Positions 35,418 to 45,285 of a DNA stretch of 64,000 bases are shown piece by piece; the stretch's first letter is position 1; every line of letters begins with the position of its first letter. The stretch is from positions 1 to 64,000 of the forward strand of contig JACVTC010000002.1 in NCBI GenBank assembly GCA_016946835.1. Reading direction: 5' to 3'. The notes below the pieces were generated by a model, which did no database searches, was not told the origin of the DNA, and saw nothing but the letters and a program-made list of their open reading frames with translations. The translations under genes were made by a program, and so were the position numbers. Origin of the DNA: Neocallimastix lanati (nom. inval.). Taxonomy: Eukaryota; Neocallimastigomycota; Neocallimastigomycetes; Neocallimastigales; Neocallimastigaceae.

Positions 35418-38060
35418 CTACATTTCCATGATGAAGTCTGAGAAATATTTAAGCTTGGGTCCAGAAATACTTTTGGTTAATGGATCTGCCATCATTGAGT
35501 TAGAACCAATGAGTGTTAATTTAATTTCATTTTTCATAATTTCATCTTGAACATATTTGTATTTTATATCCATATATTTGCATCGTCCCTTTTGGTTTTC
35601 ATTTTCAGCTATATCCTTACATGGTTTATTATCTATTCTAATATTAATTCTAATGTTTTTGTTAAATATTTCATTAACTAATCTTCTTATCCATATAGCT
35701 TGTTTGGTACATTCTATTAAGCTTGAGTATTCGGCTTCTGTAGTTGATAAGGCTATATTTTTCTGTGTAATTGATTTCCATGATATTGGGCTATTTCCTA
35801 ATACAAAAATATATCCTGAAGTGGATCTTCTTTTAACCTCATCACCAGCGAAATCTGCATCACAATAAGCTCTTAAAATTTTCTTTCCGTTATAATGAAT
35901 TGAATAGTCCTTGGTACTTTTAAGATATTTTAGTATTTGTATACCTGCATTCAAATCAGCTTTTGTTGGATTCTCAGAAAATCTTGCAGCTTGATTTACT
36001 GCAAATGCTATGTCAGGTCTTGTTTTTGTTGATACATATAATAGAGATCCAATCAATCTTTTATAATCAGTTTTGTTAATTTTCTCAGAGTTTTCTCTAT
36101 CTTCTAATTTTGCATTAATACATGGTATTCTAGTTATTTTAGTATTGTTTATGTTGTAGTTAGTTAACATTTTTTCAATATAATCTTTTTGATTAATTTT
36201 GTAGCCTTTATTTGTTTTAACTATATTGATTCCAATAATTTTGTTTGCTGATTTATCTGTGGAGACTTTGTATTTACGTTTTATCTTTGAAACAACTTTG
36301 GTAATTTCTTTATTCTCTCCTGCAATTAGTATATCATCAACATAGAGTGTTAGTAATAAGCATAATTTATTATTTTTATATTTACCAAATAAACAACTAT
36401 CTGTATTATATTGAATTAACCCAATTTTCTTAAGAAAACCGGAGATTTCGTAAAACCATTGTCTTCCAGCTTGTTTGAGTCCATAGAGAGCCTTTCGTAA
36501 TAATCCTGATTTTCCACAATTGAAATTTTTATCACCGATTGGAATTTGTACATAAATTTTCTCATCTAATTTAGCGTTCAAATATGCAGCTTTAATATCG
36601 ATTTGTCTTAAATCCCATTTATATATAGATGCAATAGCAATAGTTAATCTAAAACTATCCATTTCTATTGTAGGAGAATAGGTGCAGTTATAATCAACTC
36701 CTTTAATTTGTCGAAAACCTTTGACGACCAATCTAGCTTTATATATACCATTATCTTTTATAGTAAAAACCCATTTAACGTCGAGTGGCTTAATGCCTTT
36801 TGGAATATTTTTATTTTCAACAATTTTCATTACATTATTTCCATATAAATTTTGTAATTCTTTGTTAATTGCGTCTTTCCATTTGTCCGCATTTTCTGAA
36901 TTCATAGCTTCTTCATAATTCTTGGGAATTAATGTATTAATGTTATTGACTCTATTTCTCTTGCGTCTTTCGTTTTCATCTGAGTCTGTTTTCCTTTCAA
37001 AAAATGGTTTATTTGATGTAGATACTCTATCTTTTATTTTTCTTTCTTCATTCAATTGATAATTTTTTCTTTTTCTTTTTCGATAGTTTTTTGTTTTCTC
37101 GTTATCAATTTTATCATTTTTGTTTACTAGTTTATCGAAAATTTTATTATTTCTTTTAATATTAAATTTAAAGTTCTTTTCTTTGTTCTTTCTTAGTTTT
37201 CTTTTATCTAAAGGTTCCAGATCACTAAAACTGTCCTCAGATTCATTCTCTGAATTATAGTCATTCATTTTATTATTATCATATATTTTATTATTTTCCA
37301 AATTTGATTTTTCATTCATCTTCATATTAGCCAGATTTTTATGATTGCTTTCAATTCTATTCTCAATAAGTTTCTGGTCTAAAATTTCATAATTATTAAG
37401 GTTTGATTTAGATAAATTTTTATAATTATTAAGGTTTGAAATTTTTAATTTATTCTTAAATTTGAAATTTTTGAAATTTTTATTCAAATTTTTATTAATA
37501 AAACTTTTTTTCACATTTTTGTTCAAAAAATCATTTTTTGTGATTTTTATACCCTTTATGTTATTATCGTTATTTCTATTAATAATAGTGTTATTTTCAT
37601 TACTTTTAATATTATCATGTAGGGTTTTGGCATGGTTTTCGTTTGATGAAATTTTTATATTATCTTCAATATTTGAATTTTTGAGTATTTCCTCTTGTTT
37701 TTCAGCTAATTTTTGATTTTCTTTAATTTTATCTTCATTGATTTTATCATCATTAATTTTGTCTTCTTCATTAATTTTATTTTCATTGATTATGTCTTCA
37801 TTAATTTTATTTTCATTGATTATGTCTTCATTAATTATTTCGTTTTCTGAATTATTGTCTAACATGTTTTCATTATTGTATTCATCCATTAAATCAATAT
37901 TATCTTCAATATTAATTTTATTCGGTTTGTTTTCATTCATTTCAAATTCATTATGATAAATAGATTGACTAAATTGATGTTGTGAATCATGTTGTGAGTC
38001 CTGTTCCCCCTCAATTTGTTTATCTGAAGGATTTGAGGAATGAAAAAAATGATGTGCCAA
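35418..38060 (-). CDS. Copia-1 reverse transcriptase-RNase H ORF
   Basis: 880-residue open frame. About residues 40-370 are a highly biased Asn/Lys/Glu/Ile region including tandem copies of INEDIINEN. RT follows from about 395: NADKWKDAINKELQNLYGN, WVFTIKDNGIYKARLVVKGF, QIDIKAAYLNAKL, YGLKQAGRQWF and catalytic YVDDILIAG (about residue 572). RNase H: AYCDADFAGDEVKRRSTSGY, ALSTTEAEY, IRIDNKPCKDIAENE. It ends 22 bases before the LTR. Met at 38060 is probably not the true start: the frame takes over from the integrase frame at a run of seven A (38043-38049), so this is pol cut by one frameshift. Confidence 0.93.
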   Translation of the reverse strand: MAHHFFHSSNPSDKQIEGEQDSQHDSQHQFSQSIYHNEFEMNENKPNKINIEDNIDLMDEYNNENMLDNNSENEIINEDIINENKINEDIINENKINEEDKINDDKINEDKIKENQKLAEKQEEILKNSNIEDNIKISSNENHAKTLHDNIKSNENNTIINRNNDNNIKGIKITKNDFLNKNVKKSFINKNLNKNFKNFKFKNKLKISNLNNYKNLSKSNLNNYEILDQKLIENRIESNHKNLANMKMNEKSNLENNKIYDNNKMNDYNSENESEDSFSDLEPLDKRKLRKNKEKNFKFNIKRNNKIFDKLVNKNDKIDNEKTKNYRKRKRKNYQLNEERKIKDRVSTSNKPFFERKTDSDENERRKRNRVNNINTLIPKNYEEAMNSENADKWKDAINKELQNLYGNNVMKIVENKNIPKGIKPLDVKWVFTIKDNGIYKARLVVKGFRQIKGVDYNCTYSPTIEMDSFRLTIAIASIYKWDLRQIDIKAAYLNAKLDEKIYVQIPIGDKNFNCGKSGLLRKALYGLKQAGRQWFYEISGFLKKIGLIQYNTDSCLFGKYKNNKLCLLLTLYVDDILIAGENKEITKVVSKIKRKYKVSTDKSANKIIGINIVKTNKGYKINQKDYIEKMLTNYNINNTKITRIPCINAKLEDRENSEKINKTDYKRLIGSLLYVSTKTRPDIAFAVNQAARFSENPTKADLNAGIQILKYLKSTKDYSIHYNGKKILRAYCDADFAGDEVKRRSTSGYIFVLGNSPISWKSITQKNIALSTTEAEYSSLIECTKQAIWIRRLVNEIFNKNIRINIRIDNKPCKDIAENENQKGRCKYMDIKYKYVQDEIMKNEIKLTLIGSNSMMADPLTKSISGPKLKYFSDFIMEM

Positions 38061-39345
38061 GTGAACCTAGAGTACTTTCATTGAAGTATGCGTCACGAAC
38101 TATAATTATTGTTTTTGAAGTAATGTCGAGGACACGATAACCTGGGAAATCTGATGAGTATCCTAAGAAAATACCTGGTTTTGTATTATTTTCAAATTTT
38201 CCTTGTTTGTATCTATTAAGGAAAAATACTTTACATCCAAACACTTTAAGTTTAGATATATCAATTTTCTTATTAAAAAATACCTCGTTCGGGATTTTAA
38301 AATTAATTCCTTGATGCGGATTTAAATTATACAATATACATGCACATTTAATAGCTTCATCCCATAAAATAGGTGATAATTTAGCTGCACTAAGTAATGT
38401 TTTCGCGCAGTTATCTAATGTCTGATTAATTCTTTCAGCGCGACCATTTTGTTGGGGATTACCTGGTGTTGAATGATTGAATATAATTCCATTATTTTTA
38501 AGATAATTTATAAAATTAGAATTGTTATATTCTAAACCGTTATCAGATCTTACTTCTTTTATATTGTAATTACAAGTATTTTTCATAAGTTTATGAAACT
38601 CAATAAATTTTTGTACTGCTTCAGATTTGTGTTTCAGTAAGTAGACCCAACATTTTCTACTGAAATCATCTATGAATGTTATATAATATTTGTATCCACT
38701 AAATGATGGTGAAGGCTTTAGTGGTCCGACGATATCAGAATGAACGACTTGTAATGGTGAGGAACTTTTGTTGATTGTTTTGTTGAATGGTTTTTTCTTG
38801 AGTTTACTTATTTTGCAATCTTCACAATTTATATTATCATTCTTTTCTTCCTTAACGTTGTTGTTTTCTAGAAATTTTTGAAGATTTTGATTGTAATAGT
38901 GGCCTAATCTAGCATGCCATAATTTTAAATCGACATTGTTTATATTATAATCTTTATTTTTCATTGAGCTTGTATTTAAAGTAAAGAGGTTTTCATCATT
39001 TGTATAAACGGTAGTAATTAGTTTATTATTTTTAAATATTTGGAGTCTTTCTTTATTGTTATGCATATCCATTACTAATTTGAAGCCTTTTTTACATAGG
39101 TAATGAGTGGAAATTAAATTATTTTGTATGTTTGGAGCATAAAATACTTCTCCAATAGAAAAATTATTATTTTTATACATCCCTTTGTACATACCCTTTT
39201 TGTATATTCTATCGGATTGTCCGTTTGGGTATGTAATTCCTCTATTAGCAACTTCTTCAATGTTTGATAGTATTTTTATATTCTTAGATAGATTAATCCC
39301 TGTTCCACTATCAATGATCCATGATTCTATATTGTTATCTTCCAT
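38020..39345 (-). CDS. Copia-1 protease-integrase ORF
   Basis: 441-residue open frame. It starts within the protease (WIIDSGTGINLSKN, catalytic Asp-Ser-Gly intact), then the integrase zinc module (LWHARLGHYYNQN and CEDCKISK) and DDE core: HSDIVGPLKPS, VRSDNGLEYNN, NGRAERINQTLDN; then KPGIFLGYSSDFPGYRVLD. The last 14 residues after FNESTLG are out of frame relative to the next ORF. Upstream of Met 39345 the frame stays open to a TGA at 39481-39483, so this Met is internal to the original polyprotein. Confidence 0.92.
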   Translation of the reverse strand: MEDNNIESWIIDSGTGINLSKNIKILSNIEEVANRGITYPNGQSDRIYKKGMYKGMYKNNNFSIGEVFYAPNIQNNLISTHYLCKKGFKLVMDMHNNKERLQIFKNNKLITTVYTNDENLFTLNTSSMKNKDYNINNVDLKLWHARLGHYYNQNLQKFLENNNVKEEKNDNINCEDCKISKLKKKPFNKTINKSSSPLQVVHSDIVGPLKPSPSFSGYKYYITFIDDFSRKCWVYLLKHKSEAVQKFIEFHKLMKNTCNYNIKEVRSDNGLEYNNSNFINYLKNNGIIFNHSTPGNPQQNGRAERINQTLDNCAKTLLSAAKLSPILWDEAIKCACILYNLNPHQGINFKIPNEVFFNKKIDISKLKVFGCKVFFLNRYKQGKFENNTKPGIFLGYSSDFPGYRVLDITSKTIIIVRDAYFNESTLGSLGTSFFSFLKSFR

Positions 39346-39483
39346 AATATTATTTTCTTCTTTTAAGATTTCGGTAGTTACTTTATTTACCCTTATATTC
39401 CTGGAAGTTATTGAACTGTTATTAAAATTATCTTTTACAATATTAGTTTTAATATTGAAGCAGAAGTCGAATGAAGGATCTCA

Positions 39484-40515
39484 ATCTGAATTCGAATTGT
39501 TTTGTTCTTCATAATTAACGTTATAAGATTTGAAGTTTCTTTTACTACCTTTCCTGTTTGAAGATGTTCTTTTAATTTTAATTTTGTTTCTTGACTTATT
39601 ATTAATATTTTTCTTTTCTCCTCTATAGTTATTATTTGGCGAATTCGATGGATTGAAGAAACATTTATCAGTAGTGTGCCCATTTTTATGGCAATATTGA
39701 CAGTATTCGTTGGAATTTGCTTCTTTATTAAAATTATATGGGAGTTTCCCATTTCGGACTCTATTAATTTGATCTTCGTGTTGATATGTTTCCTTAATTT
39801 CTACTCGTTTAATACTTTTACTTTTCTTAATTATGGTACTTAGTTTTGTTATGTCTTCTTTTAAATCCTTAAATGTCTTTTCAACATATAGAAATGTGAA
39901 TGAATATGCGCGACTTTATTTAGTTCCTCTAAAGAATACAAGACTTTTGTTTCTTCACTTAGTTCTGGCTTATTTTGAGATTTTGCCTCGTTATTGTATT
40001 CTGTAAATAATGAGTTAAGATTATCTAAATACAATTTAAAGTCATCGTTTTCGATTTCTAGCTTTTTTATCTTCATTTCAATTTCAAATAATCTTGAAGG
40101 ACCTGTTTCTGAAAATCTTTAATTCCTTTATCATTAAGTAGGCACTTGTACAATTATTTAATAAGCTTTTTGTATATTCGTCGAGGCTGTTTAATATTAT
40201 AATTCTGACTGTACTGTCATATTTTAAATGTTTTTTATTTGTGTTTATATCTTTGATATTCTTTGATATATAATCACCCAATTCTTCAGAATCAAGGAAT
40301 AATTTTAAGTCTGAATGCCATTTGTGAAAGTTTTCATTTGTAATTCTAAAGTTTTGAATGTGAAATTTATTAATTGTGTTGGTTTGAATATTTGGAGGTT
40401 CTACTTCGACAAGAGTATCATTCATTGTTGTACTCGATGTATTTGTAGTCTTTGTTGTCTTTGAGGAAGTTTTTGAAGAACTCCCCGTAGCTGTTGAATT
40501 ATCTGATTTAGTCAT
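39484..40515 (-). pseudogene. Copia-1 gag, two frameshifts and a terminal stop
   Basis: Starts at Met 40515 (MTKSDNSTATGSSSKT), Ser/Thr-rich then NFRITNENFHKWHSDLKLFL, typical of Copia Gag. The first frame ends at 40084. The match continues in another frame (FEIEMKIKKLEIENDDFKLY) to about 39900, then back in the first frame (KTFKDLKEDITKLSTIIKK) through the zinc knuckle CQYCHKNGHTTDKC at about 39676-39711. The TGA at 39481-39483 separates it from the protease-integrase frame. Confidence 0.88.
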
Positions 40516-40634
40516 TTTAATGTGACTGCCAATATTTCTTTATTTTAATATTTAATGAATGTTTAATATTTAATATATTAGATTTTGATATCAACAATTG
40601 TTAATGAATTATTGAGTCATTGAGACTCTTAATC

Positions 40635-40909
40635 TGTTAAATATAACACTTAAATTCAGAAATGATATTTATATTTTATTATGTGTTTATTTATTTATTT
40701 ATTTATTTATTTATTGCTTTTACATTTAGAAGGACCTTATTCATTTAAGAATTTGTTATTACATGTTATTTATATTTATTTTCTAGTCTAACATTATTGG
40801 TAACATTTAACGTTACACTGCATTATATTATCGAATAAAAAAATATTTTACACTTAATAATGTAGTATAATGTACAATGTAATTAAACACATAACTGTGA
40901 TATTTAACA
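40635..40909 (-). repeat. Copia-1 5' LTR (element sense)
   Basis: 275 bases, starting TGTTA on the plus strand at 40635. It carries one more TTTA unit than the other LTR. The minus strand inside reads GATTAAGAGTCTC; no TGG primer-binding site is evident, so priming may use an internal tRNA site. Confidence 0.95.
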
Positions 40910-43296
40910 ATATTTGATTTTTATATTACTTATATATATATTTTTGACATATTTTTTAATTATTAGAATATTAATTATATATAGCATTTATATTTTTTAT
41001 TTATAAAATATATGAATATATTTTTAATATGATATAATCCCATATATAATATTTTCATATAATACAATAAAAAGGTAACAGGAAAAAAAGTTTATCATTA
41101 TCTTTTTGTTTGAAAATAAAATTAATATTATAATAATAATTATATATAAATAATTATTATGAAAATTGTAATATCTTTGTTATACTATAAATAATCCTTT
41201 ACAGTGATTATGAAATTTTATAACAATAATATATGAATTTTTTTTAACCTCTTGAAAATTTAATTTTTTTTTTTTTAAAAAAAAAAAAATAAAATAAAAT
41301 AAAATAATGTAGCAAATAAATAATAATCTTACTATATATATTTAAAAATTTATAATCAATTATTTTTTGTAAATATAATGTTCAAATATAATATTTCAAG
41401 TTTTTTTTTTTTATTAATATCATATTTTATTTTATTTTATTAATAAGATTTATATGAATATTAGTAATATTTATTATTTCAACGTTTATGAATTTTTTAA
41501 AAGAAATATATATAAACTGAAATTAACATTCTAATTTATTATATTAAGATTAAATTTTCCTATTATATTTTTATAAGAAACTTTAAAATTTTATTAAAAA
41601 TATACATTAAAAAAAGGGTTGTATCTTTTTAACTTTTATATATAAATTTTCAATTATTATTAATTTTCATTATTAATTGTTATCTACTCTTTACTTGAAT
41701 TAATGGTTAATAATAGTAATAAAAGATATATACTATTATGATTCAATTTTTATATAATAATATAAATATTTATTGTAAAATAAATTATTAAATATTAATT
41801 ATTTCTTTTATACTCAAATATGTTAATATTTTTAATCTTTTTAAATTATTAGATATATTAGATATATATAAACAGTAAATTTTTAACTAATACAATTAAC
41901 TAATAAATAATAATAATAATAAATCATATAATTATTTAATTAAATAAATATAAATCTAATTAATATTTATTTTTAAAATTTATAACATTTTCTTTTAATA
42001 GTAATAATAAAAGTAATTGCTGTGGTAATAATATTAATAATAATAATAGTTATAATAATAGTAATAACTATAATAATAATAATAAGTAGTAGTAGTAGTA
42101 GTAGTAGTAGCAGTAGTGGTGGTGGTGGTGGTAGTAGTTGTATTTGTAATAATAATAATCGTAGAAGTATTAGTTTTAATAATATTTTATATTTATTAAA
42201 TAATTACATTAATTAATATTATATATTAATATTTTCTCAATGTGAAATTTATTTCATTCTTAAACCACACAAAAATATGAGTCCTAATGAATCTATTATT
42301 ATACTTATGGATTTTCAAATTTGATTTTTTTAATCAGTATAAAGATCATTCAATTTCAAAAAGATATATATAATATAAATGAAACTTTTAATATGAACAG
42401 GAATAATTCAAATAAAATATTTTACATATTTTTATTCATATGTTATTCTAATTCATTAATATTTCAGAATGTTTTCAAGATAAATTTTCTTAAATTGTTA
42501 AAAAAGTACAATTTTCTTTTTTTTTATAATTTATTTGAATTTTATTTATGTAAATAAATATTTTTATTGATATATAATTTTTTTATAATTAAATAAAGAA
42601 TATTTGATATAAAATATTAATAATAACATTATTAATATAAAACATTAATATTAGAAATTAACACTTTTTTACTTTTATTATCCATTAAAAATGCCTTATA
42701 ATGAAACAACATCACTTAATAACACTAAATTACCATATATAACTATATATTCTATTTTATATTTAATATTATTTTTAAAATATCATGCATAGCAAAGATC
42801 TAATGAAAAAAAAAATTTAAATTAAAAAATAATAATAACATTTCTATAATATTTTGAAAAATATGTAAAATTTTATGTAATTTGTAATAAATTAAGTTTA
42901 TACTAATAAAAAAAATTTGTAATAAATGATTATTCATTTTAAATAATTCATTTTAATGTAATGTTAATTTTTAAAAAAACTTTTTATTTAAATTTTTATT
43001 TCTTTATTTCATAATACATTATTTATAGTATAATACATCATTACATCATTTTAATTTTTATATATTAATAAATATATAATAATCTATATATTATTATATA
43101 CATTTAACTTTTGAAAATAGAATGAAAAAATGAAATAGTTTTATCAATAATAAATTTAAAAAAAAGAAAATATTTTTTTAAAAAAAAATTATAAAAATAT
43201 CATTATAGTGAATTATTATTTTTATTCCTATAAAGAAATATTTATTTATAAAGAAATATTAAATTATTATAATTTAATTTTATAATAATTAACTTC
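40910..43296. other. Spacer from Copia-1 to copy 5
   Basis: No gene. 40910 to about 41450 continues the spacer interrupted by Copia-1. About 41461-42330 is found nowhere else in the window and holds a TAG/TGG microsatellite. 42340-43296 is the usual 3' flank of an array gene. Confidence 0.65.
42088..42140. repeat. AGT/GGT trinucleotide microsatellite
   Basis: Runs of AGTAGT..., then GGTGGT..., then AGTAGT in a mostly ATA/AAT context. It could be translated as poly-Ser/Gly but the surrounding frame is not gene-like. Confidence 0.85.
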
Positions 43297-44692
43297 TTAT
43301 TGTGGACCAGCACTTTTAACAACAGAATTGTAAACATTATTAACATTTTCAGCTGAATATTGATATGGAACTGATGTAAGTCCATCAGTTCGAGTAATAG
43401 AATTGCTATTGGCTGTGGATCCGAAATCATTATTACGTTGAACAACTGATCCTTCTTGTTTAGAATCAAGATTAGTGGAAATTGGTTTGTTAGCATTACG
43501 GAAAACGTTTCCTTCTACTAAAGCTTTAGCTCCCATACGAATATTAACTGAGGAAGCTTCTATATTTTCATAAACATTATTAAAGACATGACCAGTACCA
43601 AAACGAAGAGATGGAAGACGAGAACCAACATTCTTGAAGTAATTATGATGGTAGGTAATATGTAATTTACCAGTATCTTCACTAGCATTACTATCACTAT
43701 GACCAATTAAAGAAGCCTTGTAATGATCATGAACATAATTCCAAGAAATAGTAATGTAATCGGAAGCATGAGTGAAATCAATTAAACCATCATAATAATC
43801 TTTACCATGATTTCTATCATTGAAGAATTCACAATGATCAACCCAAATGTTTGTAGATTTTTGAGCATTAATACAATCTTTATTAGAACCTAAACAGTAA
43901 CTGAATTTAAGATTTTGAATAATGATATTTTTAGCATTCTTAATCTTGAGACCAGCACCGGTAATACCAGAATTCTTATTAGCACCAATAAGAGAAGTGT
44001 TAGAATTGACAGTAACATCAGCATCCAGTTTAATAATACCATTAACTTTAATGATCTTAGCATTATTTCCTTTAAGAGCAGTTTCTAATTGAGATTGATT
44101 TGAAACAGTAATAGTTTGACCACCATTACCACCATTAGTACCACCATTCATTGAAGCATAACCAATGACTCCTGAAGAAGCAGAAGCGTTAGATGTAGCA
44201 TATTGAACATTTGGAGCATAACTATTATTTTGAGGAATAGAAGCATTATTGATAGGGGCTTTATTATTGCCAGAGTTATTCACATTTGAATTATTCACAT
44301 TTGAATTATTCACATTTGAATTATTAGCATTGGAAGGAGAAACTTCATTTGAAGGAACACATTGAGAATACCATTGATTCATGGGTTTACAAGCATAACC
44401 AGAAGAACAACAAGTTACACCATTCCAAGTTGAACTAATTAAAAAAAAAAATTAAAAAATATATGTATATATAAAATATATAAAAAAAGAAAATTTTTAT
44501 ATTTCATAATTAATATGATTTATCTTCAAATTAAATATTATTTTTAAATTTATATTAAATTTTTTCAAAATAATAATAAATAATTAAATAATTAAATAAA
44601 TACCCTCCACATTGACCAAATGGAGATGCACAATTAGCAGCAAAAACGGAAGCGAAATTAAATAAAGAAGTTATAATAATAAATGATTTCAT
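43297..44692 (-). CDS. CBM1-pectate lyase (PL1), copy 5
   Basis: Exon 1 is 44692-44604 and exon 2 is 44434-43297, with a 169-nt intron; 408 aa. The signal peptide has SLFNFASVFAA (Phe for Ile). The linker differs from copies 1-4: SPSNA (one Ser fewer) and SGNNKAPINN, with three SNVNN repeats. It has GGNGGQ and KLDADV, unique in the set, and shares NASEDTG, SVVQ and ITRTDG with later copies. PL1 motifs WVDH, DGLID and RLPSLR are unchanged. First gene of the 10.8-kb two-gene unit. Confidence 0.95.
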
Positions 44693-45001
44693 TTTTAATA
44701 ATAATAAAAGATTAAGGATTTATTAATAAATTTAATATAATTATTTAATATATATATTTTTTTATAATAAATTATTTATAATAAATAAATATTTTTTATT
44801 TATTTAATAAATATAAAATATATAATTATTAAAAAAAAAAAATAAAATAAAGAAAATTTACTGTATTTATAAAAAATTTTAAAATTTTTATAAATTTATA
44901 AATTTATAAATAATATTATTTAAATTAAAATATATATTATAAAAGATATTCTTTAAAATTTTGACTAAAATTTAATTTCATTATAATATTAATATCATAA
45001 A

Positions 45002-45018
45002 TAGAGGGAAAATTTTTA
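45002..45018 (-). promoter_or_regulatory. Conserved upstream motif 1, copy 5
   Basis: TAGAGGGAAAATTTTTA, one substitution (G to A at position 2) from the consensus, 310 bases upstream. Confidence 0.45.
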
Positions 45019-45246
45019 TAAAGTTTATATTTAATAATTTATTATATAATAAATTAAAAATTTATTAATAAATTTTAATAAATATTAAAATATATTTTAT
45101 TTTTTTTTAAATTAATTATCATTGTTAATAAATTATATATTTAAAAAATTCTTTTTAAACTAATAGGATATTTCTTATAACATTATTCTTTAAATTTTTT
45201 TATTGTTATATAATTTAAAATAATATAAATAAAAATTATACACATT

Positions 45247-45285
45247 TGTACAGGTAAATTGCATGCCGTTATTTGTGGTGTACAT
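45247..45285 (-). promoter_or_regulatory. Conserved upstream motif 2, copy 5
   Basis: TTGTACAGGTAAATTGCATG followed by CCGTTATTTGTGGTGTACAT, about 555-595 bases upstream of the start. Confidence 0.4.

Larger units (their letters stand above)
35126..40909 (-). mobile_element. Copia-1: young Ty1/Copia retrotransposon
   Basis: LTRs at 35126-35396 and 40635-40909 have TGTTA...TAACA ends and are flanked by a perfect 5-bp duplication ATATT (35121-35125 and 40910-40914). Minus-strand order is gag, protease, integrase, RT, RNase H, the Copia order. The LTRs differ by two substitutions and one TTTA repeat unit. The empty target sequence is visible in other array spacers (for example 53165-53210), which confirms the insertion. 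The ORF carries three frameshifts and one stop. Confidence 0.97.

Noticed and set aside
37462-37956. Plus-strand hydrophobic frames opposite the Copia RT ORF
   Set aside because: Antisense of the Asn/Lys-rich insert, which reads as Phe/Leu/Ile on the other strand.
42022-42216. Frame with poly-Ser/Gly (SSSSSSGGGGG)
   Set aside because: Translated microsatellite next to poly-Ile; no supporting structure or conservation.
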